In this document: piece by piece, positions 1 through 9,660 of the stretch | How positions within the stretch are numbered: position 1 is the stretch's first letter | How the letters are laid out: every line of letters starts with the position of its first letter | DNA from: JAIEPX01 sp963725255 | Lineage (GTDB): Bacteria > Pseudomonadota > Gammaproteobacteria > JAIEPX01 | Direction of reading: 5' to 3' | Assembly: GCA_963725255.1 (NCBI GenBank) | Contig: CAVRXV010000011.1 | Coordinates: forward strand, 1-64,000 | Length of the DNA: 64,000 bases | The notes under the pieces: generated by a model | Seen by the model: the letters and a program-made list of their open reading frames with translations, nothing else | Database searches by the model: none | Told to the model about the DNA's origin: nothing | Position numbers and translations under genes: made by a program

Positions 1-5
1 CTCTC

Positions 6-2462
6 TTGAGCAGACAGAGTTATGCTTTATCTGCAGAGATTCGCAAAAGACATTTTCTAAAAAAGTTCAGTAATAGCCATTGGTGGAAATTTTTAATAGC
101 GTTGGCCGAAAATGTGCCGGGTGAAGGTGAACAGAAATTTGTAGACGTCCTTATTTTAGAAATGGGGCCTGGCACACGAATTCCGAATGGATGGCGCGAA
201 ACCTGTGCAACAATATCGAGCTATGTGACACGATGGATGGAATGGTATCCGGACAAAATACAACGTTTAGGATTTGGTGTTTCTGGCTATGAGGATATTC
301 AGAAAAAAGCACAGTCGTTGTTAGCAATGATGTGTAATGATAATGTTCGAACAGATTTTCATGCGTGCACAACCTTAAAAGAATGCATTGCTTTAGTGGA
401 AGATAAAAACAAAATAGTTGCACTCCAACATTACGATGATTTAGATCGGCTCTTTTCTTGTTTAATTCTTTTTGAGTTTATGAGTGTAAGACCAGCCCAT
501 GATCGCTTGAATTTTTTGATACGTACACCTTTTGCACGAGGATTAACCGGAGAAGGATTAATTGCGTTAGAGAGTCAGTTTCCTGGACTATTTCCAGCGT
601 TGGTTCGAGAAGCAATACGGTTATTCCAGATTGAGGTAAAGCTAGCAGCAGATCAACAACGATTAGAAGCGATTGAGCGGATTTTGGGACGATTAACCGA
701 AGCTGATATTTTACGCTATATTGGTACTGAAACAGACACACCACCATTTATATCTCGCATTCCTCTTCAACGCCAAATCTTTATCGATGCACTACGTTCG
801 AATTATGAACACCTACTTACCAAGATGACAATCGTTATTCTAGAAAGACTTGAACATCAGAATAAACATAAACGTTATAGAGAATTCAAAGATCTTCTAG
901 TCGTACCTCATGTTGTTCAAAATTCTTTGATACTATCTAAAATAGGATCTGAAAATATTTTGTCTCTTTTCAATTTACTGTCAGAAAGTGATGTAGCAGA
1001 AGTCATTAACAAATATGTTTTATTGCAACCCTATTGCAGTGTCGAAATTATGCAAGAACTTCTTAAAGTTGATGTTGGTCATTCAGCTTTAGCCAAGGTA
1101 TTTTTATCGAATAAAATACTCTTAGATAAACTCAGCGATGATCATATTTTTGCCTTTGCACAGCATCTTATGTATTCGGATTTTGAGGACGTTTTGAACA
1201 ATCATGCATTGCAGGAAAAACTTCAGACATTTCCTGACAATGCCTTGCTGATGAGGCTGGCTAAATCAAATAACAAAGCTCGGTTAGGCAGATATATTTT
1301 ACGTAATACAACTGTATCTTTGCTACTCACAGCCGACCAGGCTATTGAAGTTTATAATTACACTCCCACCTATTTTGATGAACCGTTTATCAGCAACATC
1401 GCTCTCATGGATAAGTTATCATCCGGTCAACTAATACACCTTTTAAGATATTGTGGTAATAAGTTTGATCTCACTGTTGTCCAAGGTCGCCTGCACAAAT
1501 TTACAAACAGCGATCTTGTACTATTAGTTCGGAGTAAAGTGTCTAAAGATACAGCCACCGAGTTGGGTAACTATTTACTTGAGTCTCTTCCCGCACAAAT
1601 CGATCGTCGTGTTTCGCCAGATATTGAACCTCATTATCGACTCAATTCTGACGTATTATGCAAGTTGGGCTGCGTTCACCAACAGCTCGCCTGCTATATC
1701 TTAGATCATTATGGCGATAGGTTGAGTACCAACGAATATGTTCTTATAAGAGATCATTACCCACTGAATTCCTATGACTCTAACACTCCTATTCGTTTTG
1801 CGATTGCAAAAGAACAAGAAAAACGTTTGGAAAGATTGAAACGAACCTCCAAGGCATCAGTTACTAACTCGAGCCCTACTGTCACCTCTCCGTCCACAAT
1901 TACACACAAAAAATCCACTCCTTCCAATCATAAAACGCGCAAAGATCCGCATGAACCAAAACCGACACAAGAAACTTCTTTATTATCTGAGGATGAATGG
2001 TCGTGGGTTTATTTTATTATCCAATTACTGTGCGTAATAGGTGCCGTATTCGGGCTCCTATTAGCAATCAGCGGCATTGGTTCAGCAGCCGGTATCGGTA
2101 TTGTGTCGACTATCACACAATTATTTTTTGCATCACTACCAATGAGTCATGCTTTAGCTGCTGGTATCGTGGGCCTCGGTATTTTTATTGCGTCTTCTGT
2201 TGGGTGGTTAGCCGCGGATGACGCTAAGCAAAATGCGTTAACCTTGAAAAATAAAACTTCAGAAGTTGAGTTGAGTCATAAAACTAATGACGCGCAATTC
2301 AACAAACAGCACGGAATTGCGTTCAATTATCCAAATAATCCCACAGCACAACCAGGCAAAACTACGCATAACAAAGAAGGGGATTCGAGTAATGATGGTG
2401 CTGAAGAAGAAATGCTTGTCGATCCTGAGTTTTGCCGAAGTTATAATATCACTAACATCTGA
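6..2462 (+). CDS. Large protein of unknown function with C-terminal membrane hairpin, 5' end cut by window
   Basis: The frame is open from the window edge to a TGA at 2460-2462. The first usable start is TTG at position 6, but the frame continues upstream of it, so the true start may lie outside the window. About 818 residues are visible. Residues 1-600 look alpha-helical and Leu-rich, with no motif I recognise. A Ser/Thr/Pro/Lys-rich linker follows at about 610-665. Two hydrophobic segments at about 672-735, rich in Gly, Ala and Ile, look like a membrane hairpin. The tail is polar and acidic. This plan (long soluble part, linker, membrane hairpin near the C-terminus) recurs in other large proteins of the window and is typical of secreted effectors of intracellular bacteria, but that role is inference. 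It converges on the LRR gene 92 bp downstream. Confidence 0.75.
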   Translation: MSRQSYALSAEIRKRHFLKKFSNSHWWKFLIALAENVPGEGEQKFVDVLILEMGPGTRIPNGWRETCATISSYVTRWMEWYPDKIQRLGFGVSGYEDIQKKAQSLLAMMCNDNVRTDFHACTTLKECIALVEDKNKIVALQHYDDLDRLFSCLILFEFMSVRPAHDRLNFLIRTPFARGLTGEGLIALESQFPGLFPALVREAIRLFQIEVKLAADQQRLEAIERILGRLTEADILRYIGTETDTPPFISRIPLQRQIFIDALRSNYEHLLTKMTIVILERLEHQNKHKRYREFKDLLVVPHVVQNSLILSKIGSENILSLFNLLSESDVAEVINKYVLLQPYCSVEIMQELLKVDVGHSALAKVFLSNKILLDKLSDDHIFAFAQHLMYSDFEDVLNNHALQEKLQTFPDNALLMRLAKSNNKARLGRYILRNTTVSLLLTADQAIEVYNYTPTYFDEPFISNIALMDKLSSGQLIHLLRYCGNKFDLTVVQGRLHKFTNSDLVLLVRSKVSKDTATELGNYLLESLPAQIDRRVSPDIEPHYRLNSDVLCKLGCVHQQLACYILDHYGDRLSTNEYVLIRDHYPLNSYDSNTPIRFAIAKEQEKRLERLKRTSKASVTNSSPTVTSPSTITHKKSTPSNHKTRKDPHEPKPTQETSLLSEDEWSWVYFIIQLLCVIGAVFGLLLAISGIGSAAGIGIVSTITQLFFASLPMSHALAAGIVGLGIFIASSVGWLAADDAKQNALTLKNKTSEVELSHKTNDAQFNKQHGIAFNYPNNPTAQPGKTTHNKEGDSSNDGAEEEMLVDPEFCRSYNITNI

Positions 2463-2554
2463 TTTACCACTAGGCTAACAGTAGTCAGGCAATAACTTTC
2501 ATTTCATAGAATCGCGCCGCATGGGTATTGTATGTGCAATAATAAAACCGGCGC

Positions 2555-5500
2555 TTAATGATTAGCGTGAAAATGGAAGCTTGATTGGGAACTTTCTTGT
2601 CCCTGAGCCTGATCTCCTGGGGCATTTTCAAGCCCTTGGACGCCATCTTCTGGATCGCCTTCACGTTGATTATTGTTTCTCTGCCCTTCTTCTTGCACTA
2701 AAACTTCTTGGCCGTCGGCACGTCGTCCTGCAATATCAGCATTGAGAGCTGCATTGTTAGCTACTGCAATAGCTTGCCCTTGCTGGCCAACTAAAGCATC
2801 GACTATGGCTGTTAAATTCTCTAAGACCGATTCGTGTTTGGTGATGGTATCTTGCTGATATTCTATCTTTCTTTTCAATATTATATTTTCAGACTCTAAA
2901 GCTCCTACCCTTTTCTCTAGAACATTAATCTTAATGTCTTTATCAGTAATCTCATCTTGAGAGTTGGCTGTAGATTGCCCCCTTCCCTCAAGCTTTTCGA
3001 GACGCTCATCAGTCTGCTGATGTTTTGTAGCATGTCCATCAACACGCTGTTTTACTCTCGCAATCTCCGCCGCATTTTCTTCCGTTTTCGCCCTCAGATC
3101 AGTGATCGCATCTTGTATGTTTCTCAGCTGCTCTTCAGTAGGTTGATACTCCGATAAAATCCCTGCCAATGTGTGATGGCTAAGACGCTCCATCTCCTCT
3201 GCAGAAATTTCATACTCGACTCCTACTTTATCTAACTTAATGAGTCTTGTTTCAGCATTTTCTTTTTTATAGCCTTGTATTTTTTCTTGAATTATTTCAA
3301 GAAATTTCTGCCCAATAGGATAATAACCAAAACGATCTCCATCCGTTGTGATCCATTCATGCTTATTATTATCGCCTGATGTTTTATATTTTACATTGAA
3401 ATCAATGATTTGATTACTATTTCCGTAGCATCGAAATCCGCGTCGGCGGATAACATCGATAGCCCATTCATCATCTGATTGATCGCGTAGTTCTCGATGG
3501 GTATCTTCATCACCGGTGAATATAACAAGCCCCCTATCAATTTTCACAACTTCGCTACTGACAGGCTCTTTAGCTAATATCCAATGCGAAAATTCTTGCG
3601 CCACGCAAGACCAATCAATCATGACATGTGAATCATAACAAAATTGATTAAAATGTTGCGCAACCGCATCTGCTAGAAGCTCAACCTCGAATGGATTGTT
3701 AACTTGTCTTTCACAATCTGAAAAATTGTGTGCAAGTTCCGCAGCAACTTTATCAGTGTTTATTGCAATGGCGAGCTGATCAAATTTCTTAAAAAATACA
3801 AGAAGATCAGCCTTGTGTTCTGATTGAAATAACGCAAACAAATAATAGATAAAATCCCATAGCGTTCTCATCATGGTTTCTGTGAAACCGTGTTTTTGAT
3901 ATCGCCAATAAAGCTCGTCGCTGAGTTCACTGCCTGCTTGACGTATTTGAGCGATTATATCCAGTATTATTTTTAAGCCCATTGAGCTTACATAGAGTTT
4001 TTCAAAAACTTCTATAATTTCCTCAGTCTTATGAAAGCCATGATTAAAATTATGAAGTGCAAATTTCATCGTTTTTAAAATTTCCAGAACACCTAAAACA
4101 ACACCAGCCGTTGAAGAAACCAGTACGAGCAAATGCAAAATATGGCTAAGTGTGTCCCAAACTGATCCATGATGAACTTCAACTTTCTGAGTTTTAAATT
4201 GAACACCTAAGCTGTGCAGTCTTAGCTGCTCGATGTGTGCACGAATATTTTGATGAAAAATTGTTTGAGCGGATGGTTCACTAGATCTCAGAAATCCCAA
4301 AAAACTTTTTCGTATGTCAATATACTGATCAAGTCTTGGTCGTAGTGCTCTCAACTGTTGCTTGTATCGATGTTTGTACAGTGTGAGTAAGCTCGATTTG
4401 ATTTCTTCCCTCGTAATGGCGTTATTTTGCGAGAGATCTAAAACTACCATATTTGTATTGACGGTGAGCATTCTAACAAGCGTTTTTAAATCTTTATCAT
4501 TCACTCCGCACGCAGCTAATATCAGTTTTTGTAGAGTGGAATTCTTTGCTAGTGACTTAGCCAGGAGTTGTACACCAGAACTCGAATAAAATGTTCCCCC
4601 GCCTAGCTTTGGATTATTCGAAAGATCTAGTATAGCTAAAGAGAGATACCCACCATTAAAGCATTCACTTAATTTACTAAGAAAGCGATAACCCAATGAA
4701 TTACTAGAAAGTGATAGGGAAAATCTCATTTGCAAGGTTTGATGTGTTGAAGTATCTGATCCATAAGCTGCATGAGAATCTGATTTAGCCACTTCGCTAT
4801 TTTTTATTTGAGGTGCTACAGGTGCATGTAAATGAGAATATTGACTAAATTGCTGGATCAACAGAGTTCCTTCATCATCTGTTAAGCTAAGTTCGGTTAA
4901 TGTGATGTTCGATCTGGAGGTCCGAGCAGCTTCCAAAACAATACCATTTAAATGAGATGCTCTTTTTTTAGGTAAAACTTTCTTGTCTTGTAAAAGTTCT
5001 TTAAATTGTTCTATTAATTCTCCATCAGTCCTCATGATATGTGAATCTTTATTCTCTTTACTCAAAAAATATTTCACATTGCAGTCATTTAAATCAGTTC
5101 CTGCCAGATTGCTTATGAGTAGAGGAAGTTTAAGTTTATTTCGTTTTAAAAGTAATTCCATAAATACAATTTCAGATCCTAGAGTAAGTGATTTATTTTC
5201 GGAAAGATCAATATTAGTTAATGTAGAATCTGTTTCCAAGATTCGTACTAGAACTAAAAAATCACCATCACCAAAATTGGTATTTTTTAATCTGAGCGTG
5301 TGAAGTGTTTTGCTCGTATTGAGCAATGTCAAGAAAGTTTGTAAACATGATTTACGATTGGATCCGCAACCTAACATTGAATTGTTACTCAGATTAATAC
5401 ATGTAAAATGGCTTTCGCTAACCAATTGAGATAATGCAAGTATTGAGTAATATCCGAGGCAATCATTGCCAGATAAATTTAATGATGTGGGAATGCACGG

Positions 5501-6787
5501 ATTATTGACACCAAAATTGCTACCCTGTTTATGAATAGAGGTGATCGCAGCAATGAGATATCCTACTTGAGTGTCATTTAATGATAAATCTTGTATATCA
5601 ATAGTGGATAAAGCTGCTGAGGTAGATGGTCTGATATAATGGAGCGATAATGCAACAAGTAACAATTTCATATTTTTTTCTAAATTCTCAGCACCTTTTG
5701 TTTTTTTCAAGGTATCAATTGTAGATCGCAATACATCAGTGAAAACCCTTTTTTTTCGTGCAGTTTGTAATAAGAATTCTATGGAATTTACTTCATCACA
5801 TATTAATTCAGGATCGTTATTTATTATGGTTGTATTATCGGCGCAGCTGTAATTCTTATGATCTATATCACTTTGAATATCGTTGATTGTTTTTACAAAT
5901 ACATTTAGTAAAAGTCCACAATTAAGGTTATTGATATTGTTAATTAACAATTTTATTTGTTCTGAATAAATGCCGTTTGTTCTTTCTAAGGCTGATATCA
6001 AAAGAGATTGAAAACTTTCAGCATCAATTAAACCTTTGTACCGATTTAACCATTCGAGAAGAACACAAAATCCACTTAAAGCAACTGAGAGATAGAGATC
6101 CTTATATAATGAGACAATTGCTTTCCGTTGCCGGTCTAAAAAGTGTTTAACACAATACTCAAAAACGTTCATAAATATAAAACTTTTTCTTCCCTTGTAT
6201 TCTAAGGCAGAATATAAAGCTTTTCTATTTTCTTTCAACGCCCAGGGAAATGCGTTGATGTAACTCCATTCTAGTAGGCAGTCAATTACCTGGCTTGATT
6301 CAAGTTTAGAACGATCAGCTGAGTAGTAATCTTCTGCATCTCCAAGCAACTCATAAAGATTATCGTCACCGGGTTTACGATGGATTATTAGGCTGAAAAT
6401 ATCGCTGTAGAGTGTATGTAATTCAACAATGTCACGTTGTTGTAAATTAAGTTTGATATTACTATAAGATTGAATTAGTCGTTTTAGCGTTTCATAGTTT
6501 TGAGTTTTTGTTACATGAAGTGCACATGACTTAAATTGTTCCCAAATTTCTGCTGGACACTGCTGTGCAAAATAACTGATGTGGGAATTAATAAGTGCTG
6601 CATCTTTGGATGGATCGGATAATTGAGTGAGATAATGAAGAAGTACGCAATGCCCATTAGGGTCAATCTTACTGGATAGAACTCCCGCTTCTTTGAAGTG
6701 CTTAAGCCTGGCATCATCGTTATTTTCAATGGCTTGAATGACATCACTAAATTTAGCCGTGTATTTTGTAGCTATTTTAGCGAACAT
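2555..6787 (-). CDS. LRR protein with membrane segment and C-terminal coiled coil; paralogue of the OTU protein
   Basis: The protein has 1410 residues and an ATG start preceded by a good Shine-Dalgarno (GGAGG). The N-terminal ~400 residues are helical and degenerate-ankyrin-like. Two blocks of ribonuclease-inhibitor-type leucine-rich repeats follow, at about 405-540 and 635-800, with motifs such as LNLSGND, DLSENKSLT, LDLSNNPKLGGG and LDLSQNNAIT. A hydrophobic segment lies at about 880-910. A domain with the landmark RRGFRCYG lies at about 1105-1170, and a heptad coiled coil runs from about 1225 to 1335. The tail is Gln/Gly-rich and ends in FHFHANH. The LRR spacing, the membrane segment and the GFRC domain match the 19159-23682 protein, but the OTU module found there is absent. 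It is likely a host-directed protein; no enzymatic motif is visible. Confidence 0.85.
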   Translation of the reverse strand: MFAKIATKYTAKFSDVIQAIENNDDARLKHFKEAGVLSSKIDPNGHCVLLHYLTQLSDPSKDAALINSHISYFAQQCPAEIWEQFKSCALHVTKTQNYETLKRLIQSYSNIKLNLQQRDIVELHTLYSDIFSLIIHRKPGDDNLYELLGDAEDYYSADRSKLESSQVIDCLLEWSYINAFPWALKENRKALYSALEYKGRKSFIFMNVFEYCVKHFLDRQRKAIVSLYKDLYLSVALSGFCVLLEWLNRYKGLIDAESFQSLLISALERTNGIYSEQIKLLINNINNLNCGLLLNVFVKTINDIQSDIDHKNYSCADNTTIINNDPELICDEVNSIEFLLQTARKKRVFTDVLRSTIDTLKKTKGAENLEKNMKLLLVALSLHYIRPSTSAALSTIDIQDLSLNDTQVGYLIAAITSIHKQGSNFGVNNPCIPTSLNLSGNDCLGYYSILALSQLVSESHFTCINLSNNSMLGCGSNRKSCLQTFLTLLNTSKTLHTLRLKNTNFGDGDFLVLVRILETDSTLTNIDLSENKSLTLGSEIVFMELLLKRNKLKLPLLISNLAGTDLNDCNVKYFLSKENKDSHIMRTDGELIEQFKELLQDKKVLPKKRASHLNGIVLEAARTSRSNITLTELSLTDDEGTLLIQQFSQYSHLHAPVAPQIKNSEVAKSDSHAAYGSDTSTHQTLQMRFSLSLSSNSLGYRFLSKLSECFNGGYLSLAILDLSNNPKLGGGTFYSSSGVQLLAKSLAKNSTLQKLILAACGVNDKDLKTLVRMLTVNTNMVVLDLSQNNAITREEIKSSLLTLYKHRYKQQLRALRPRLDQYIDIRKSFLGFLRSSEPSAQTIFHQNIRAHIEQLRLHSLGVQFKTQKVEVHHGSVWDTLSHILHLLVLVSSTAGVVLGVLEILKTMKFALHNFNHGFHKTEEIIEVFEKLYVSSMGLKIILDIIAQIRQAGSELSDELYWRYQKHGFTETMMRTLWDFIYYLFALFQSEHKADLLVFFKKFDQLAIAINTDKVAAELAHNFSDCERQVNNPFEVELLADAVAQHFNQFCYDSHVMIDWSCVAQEFSHWILAKEPVSSEVVKIDRGLVIFTGDEDTHRELRDQSDDEWAIDVIRRRGFRCYGNSNQIIDFNVKYKTSGDNNKHEWITTDGDRFGYYPIGQKFLEIIQEKIQGYKKENAETRLIKLDKVGVEYEISAEEMERLSHHTLAGILSEYQPTEEQLRNIQDAITDLRAKTEENAAEIARVKQRVDGHATKHQQTDERLEKLEGRGQSTANSQDEITDKDIKINVLEKRVGALESENIILKRKIEYQQDTITKHESVLENLTAIVDALVGQQGQAIAVANNAALNADIAGRRADGQEVLVQEEGQRNNNQREGDPEDGVQGLENAPGDQAQGQESSQSSFHFHANH

Positions 6788-7004
6788 CTTTTGACCTCCA
6801 ATGATAACGAGTTGAGAATGTCAAAAATCTTAACAGAAATCACATTTTTGCATTGAATGTACGACGAAAATATAGCGAAGATCTCAAGTGGCTGTAGGAA
6901 ATCCGCCATCAATGAGCCCTTAGAGTCAGAAGAGAGATGGCTCAAACCTTTATAATTTAAGATTATCAGGATTATTTGATATTGAAACATAATTGAGTTG
7001 ATTG

Positions 7005-7863
7005 GTAAGCGTTCAGCTATCTACACCCATGCATAGCTTTTCTACAGCTCAAAAAATTGCGGCAGTAATTTCCGATAATCTTCTTCTCCCAAGCAATCTC
7101 TTATCTTATTCAGCAGGGTGCAAAAATATGGATACGGTTCAACTTTATTTGCTTTGCACGTTTCTATTAGTAAGTACAATGTCGCTGCCGCTTTTGCTCC
7201 TTCCAGACTTCCTGAGAACCAATTTTTGCGACCAATTACAAATGTACATATCGCATTTTCCATGAGATTGTTGTCTATATCTATTCGACCATCTTCTAGA
7301 TAACGCGTTAATTCTTTCCAGTTACTTAAACAATATTTTATTGCTTTTCTCATCTTTCCTTGTTCGGAGGTTTCCTTGCAATGGTGATCAAGCCATTTTT
7401 TGAATAATTCTAAATCATTTCAGATTTCTTTTTTCGTAATTCATAGCGTTGCTCGTTCGTTAAACTATTTTCTCGCGCTTCCTTTTCTACTGCGTATAAT
7501 TGCCAATAAAACTTTATCGCCTCAGTTGATAATCCTGTAGCATTGTTTAATTTGCTTAATTCTGCAAACGGTCTTCTTGCATGTGCATGACACCCTATTA
7601 ACACTATCTTTGCTGTTTTATTTACCCAGTGATATCCCGACCGCTATACCCCTCCAAAAATCGTTGTGGATGTATCCCCCGCGGGTCTCCTGATAATCAA
7701 AAATAATACTGGGGATTTTTCCTGTTCATCAATCAGCAATTTCCACTTTTCATGACGTTCTGTAACTGTCAGTTTCTCCATGACCAACCTCCATAATAAT
7801 TTATGGAGATGAGGATATAGCTAGCTTTGATCAATTAAAAGATGTATTTGGCAGAACGCTTAC
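7005..7863 (-). mobile_element. Decayed IS66-family insertion sequence, internally deleted
   Basis: The left end GTAAGCGTTCAGC (7005-7017) and the inverted right end (7851-7863, reading GTAAGCGTTCTGC on the minus strand) match at 12 of 13 positions and have the GTAAGCG start typical of IS66 termini. On the minus strand the inside begins with a TnpA-like N-terminus (MEKLTVTERHEKWKLL, about 7782 down). It jumps abruptly into TnpC sequence (FDYQETRGG) and then carries C-terminal TnpC pieces. At 859 bp it is far shorter than a complete IS66 (about 2.5 kb), so most of it is deleted. The 8 bases flanking each end do not match, so no target duplication survives. Confidence 0.8.
7042..7740 (-). pseudogene. 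tnpC: IS66 transposase TnpC remnants, several frameshifts
   Basis: Three pieces in different frames together resemble the C-terminal half of an IS66 transposase. The first (about 7740-7620) reads FDYQETRGG and then, after a frame change, PQRFLEGYSG. The second (7410-7604) contains IGCHAHARRPFAE, matching the conserved CWAHxRRxF region. The third (about 7042-7405) contains LFKKWLDHH, IDIDNNLMENAI and IGRKNWFSGSLEGAKAAA, matching the strongly conserved DNNxxERAIRPxxxGRKNWLF region. The change between pieces two and three falls near 7405-7415. The element cannot make an active transposase. Confidence 0.85.
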
Positions 7864-8411
7864 GCTTCATCTGCGGATACATTGGGTTTGTAAAAAACGC
7901 CATCATATTGCGCAACTGCATGCATGCCTTGTGCATTTTTCTTGATCTTTTTTTTATACCGATCACAGCAATGGAGCTCAAGAGCAGTCTCTTGATCTAT
8001 TAATCCGAAATCTATGCATTCTCCCACAACATTTGTAAATGGTTTAAAAACATTTGCTCGCTCATTAATTGGAGCCTTCAATAATTTAGTTCGAAAATCT
8101 TCATATTCTGATTTAAGTGATTGCACTTCACCGGCTAATGTAGGGTAAAGTGCCTCCAAATCCGTTTTAATTTTTGTCAAATGCTCGATGATACGATTGA
8201 ATTGATCTAAATCTGGGTGATCCTGACGTAAATCAGTGACTGAGCAAATTGCAGTTCGTTTTTCTTCATCAAACAAATCAACTGGCTCAACGATGCAAGT
8301 TAACTCTTCTTTTAATATAACAATAGATTTATCTTTTGACTCCTCAAATAGAACAAGAGCCTCCTTAATTCTTGCCACTGCTGCAGCGAAAAGAGCGGGT
8401 ACTTTTGCCAA
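7860..8411 (-). pseudogene. Fragment of an unknown gene, 3' end cut by the IS66 insertion
   Basis: An open frame of 183 codons from a TTG with no convincing ribosome binding site. The frame is also open upstream of that TTG, so the 5' end is doubtful. The stop codon TAA lies inside the terminal inverted repeat of the IS66 remnant (GTAAGCG at 7863-7857), so the insertion supplied the stop and the original 3' part is gone. The product is helical, with Lys/Glu-rich stretches (KIKTDLEALYPTL, LKSEYEDFRTKLL) suggestive of coiled coil. No family is recognised. It may still be translated, but it reads best as a gene relic. Confidence 0.6.
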
Positions 8412-8659
8412 TGATCGAAGTTTAATGTTACTGAAAGAGGGGGCCCTCGCCTATTTCCTATACCTACGGTCTAAGGTATGGCAGATATCCTACAAATATT
8501 ATGGCTAAAATCGCATATTATTCTCATAAATATTTATGTATAATCATGTTTCTATATTAATTTAATTATATTTTGTATGGTTATTTATGGCTCTATTACT
8601 CTTTGAAACGCTATAATTAGTCAAACAAATAATGTAAAACAGCAATATGAGGTGTAGGT

Positions 8660-9433
8660 ATGAAAATTAAGAAAGGTATTGATCTGAAAGCAAATGAAGA
8701 ATTGTTAGAATCGCGAGGTAAGGAATTTCCGAGTCATCATTCTAAATATGAGGAATGTGCGCAACAAGATGCCAGTTGTGCAAATGATCCTAATACAGCA
8801 ATGATTGATGATGGAACATATCAGCAACGAATTAATATTAGGGCGCAAGCAAATGAACTTAACATAGAGCTCAATTCAATAATTATGCTCCAACGCAATT
8901 CTGATCTTGGAATAGCATTAAGAAAGCTTCAACGTGAACTACTTAATATGCCTCGAACAGATACAAACTTAGAGACGGCCGTAGAAATCATGACAACTAT
9001 TATCAATACTATACGTCAAACTAACATTGAAACATCTCTGTTATCTATGGAAACGGATGATGATCCCGCTGTTACTAGACTTTTGGATAAGTGTGAAAAA
9101 TCATCAAGATCTCTCAATCTTTCAAATAAGCAACCAAATGCCATTGATAACCTTGTCAAAAAGTTGGGCGGAAAGGGGCCAATGTGGGGTAAAGTACTTG
9201 GAATAGTTTTGATTATTTCAGGGATATTGCTTGGAACGGCCTGCGCTGCTTCTATGATAGCAACTGGAATGGGAAGTAGCATCCCTGCTGGATTTGGAAT
9301 TACTTACTCATCATCGCTTCTTGCAACAGGCTTTTCTTTTTTTGGGATTGCAGTTGGGGGAACGACATTATATGCAAGTCGAGATACCGGAATTTCAAAA
9401 ACAGTACAAAATGTTGCTTGCGCTATGAGCTAA
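8660..9433 (+). CDS. Small protein of unknown function with two C-terminal membrane segments
   Basis: The protein has 257 residues from ATG 8660. A TATAAT-like box lies near 8610 and a weak AGGTG ribosome binding site upstream of the start. The N-terminal 170 residues are polar and helical. Residues about 178-235 form two hydrophobic segments (GKVLGIVLIISGILLGTA and a second Gly/Ser-rich one), so the protein probably has a membrane hairpin. The N-terminus MKIKKGID resembles MKKGID at the start of the 14665-17307 protein. It is the only plus-strand gene in this part of the island and is followed by a symmetrical hairpin. The function is unknown; a membrane-targeted effector is possible. Confidence 0.75.
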   Translation: MKIKKGIDLKANEELLESRGKEFPSHHSKYEECAQQDASCANDPNTAMIDDGTYQQRINIRAQANELNIELNSIIMLQRNSDLGIALRKLQRELLNMPRTDTNLETAVEIMTTIINTIRQTNIETSLLSMETDDDPAVTRLLDKCEKSSRSLNLSNKQPNAIDNLVKKLGGKGPMWGKVLGIVLIISGILLGTACAASMIATGMGSSIPAGFGITYSSSLLATGFSFFGIAVGGTTLYASRDTGISKTVQNVACAMS

Positions 9434-9470
9434 AAAAATTGATTTAAGCTACACTTCAATCAATGTCATT

Positions 9471-9502
9471 TTTATTTTGTTCAAGATGCTTAACAAAATA
9501 AA
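9471..9502. terminator. Perfect 11-bp hairpin between convergent genes
   Basis: TTTATTTTGTT at 9471-9481 is the exact reverse complement of AACAAAATAAA at 9492-9502, around a 10-base loop. The stem is AT-rich and ends in T/A runs on both strands. It sits 38 bp after the 8660-9433 gene and lies between convergent genes, so a bidirectional terminator is the likely role. Confidence 0.5.
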
Positions 9503-9660
9503 CAGTACCTGCATACTAGCTCAGTCTTAGGATGTGTTACTCTTTATATCAATTGGAATAGGTTTATTACGATGGCTCTAACAATATATGACCCATCCCC
9601 TTCGCTTTATTATGAGCAGTTAAAAAATTAACTCTACTACGCAGCTCTCTAAGACTATAC

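Noticed and set aside
6511..6990. Short minus-strand frames around the start of the LRR gene
   Set aside because: One overlaps the LRR gene in another frame and the other covers its promoter region; neither has a supporting ribosome binding site.
9512..9540. CTAGCTCAGTCTTAGG resembling a strong promoter spacer or a tRNA D-arm
   Set aside because: No matching -35/-10 pair and no cloverleaf around it; chance similarity.
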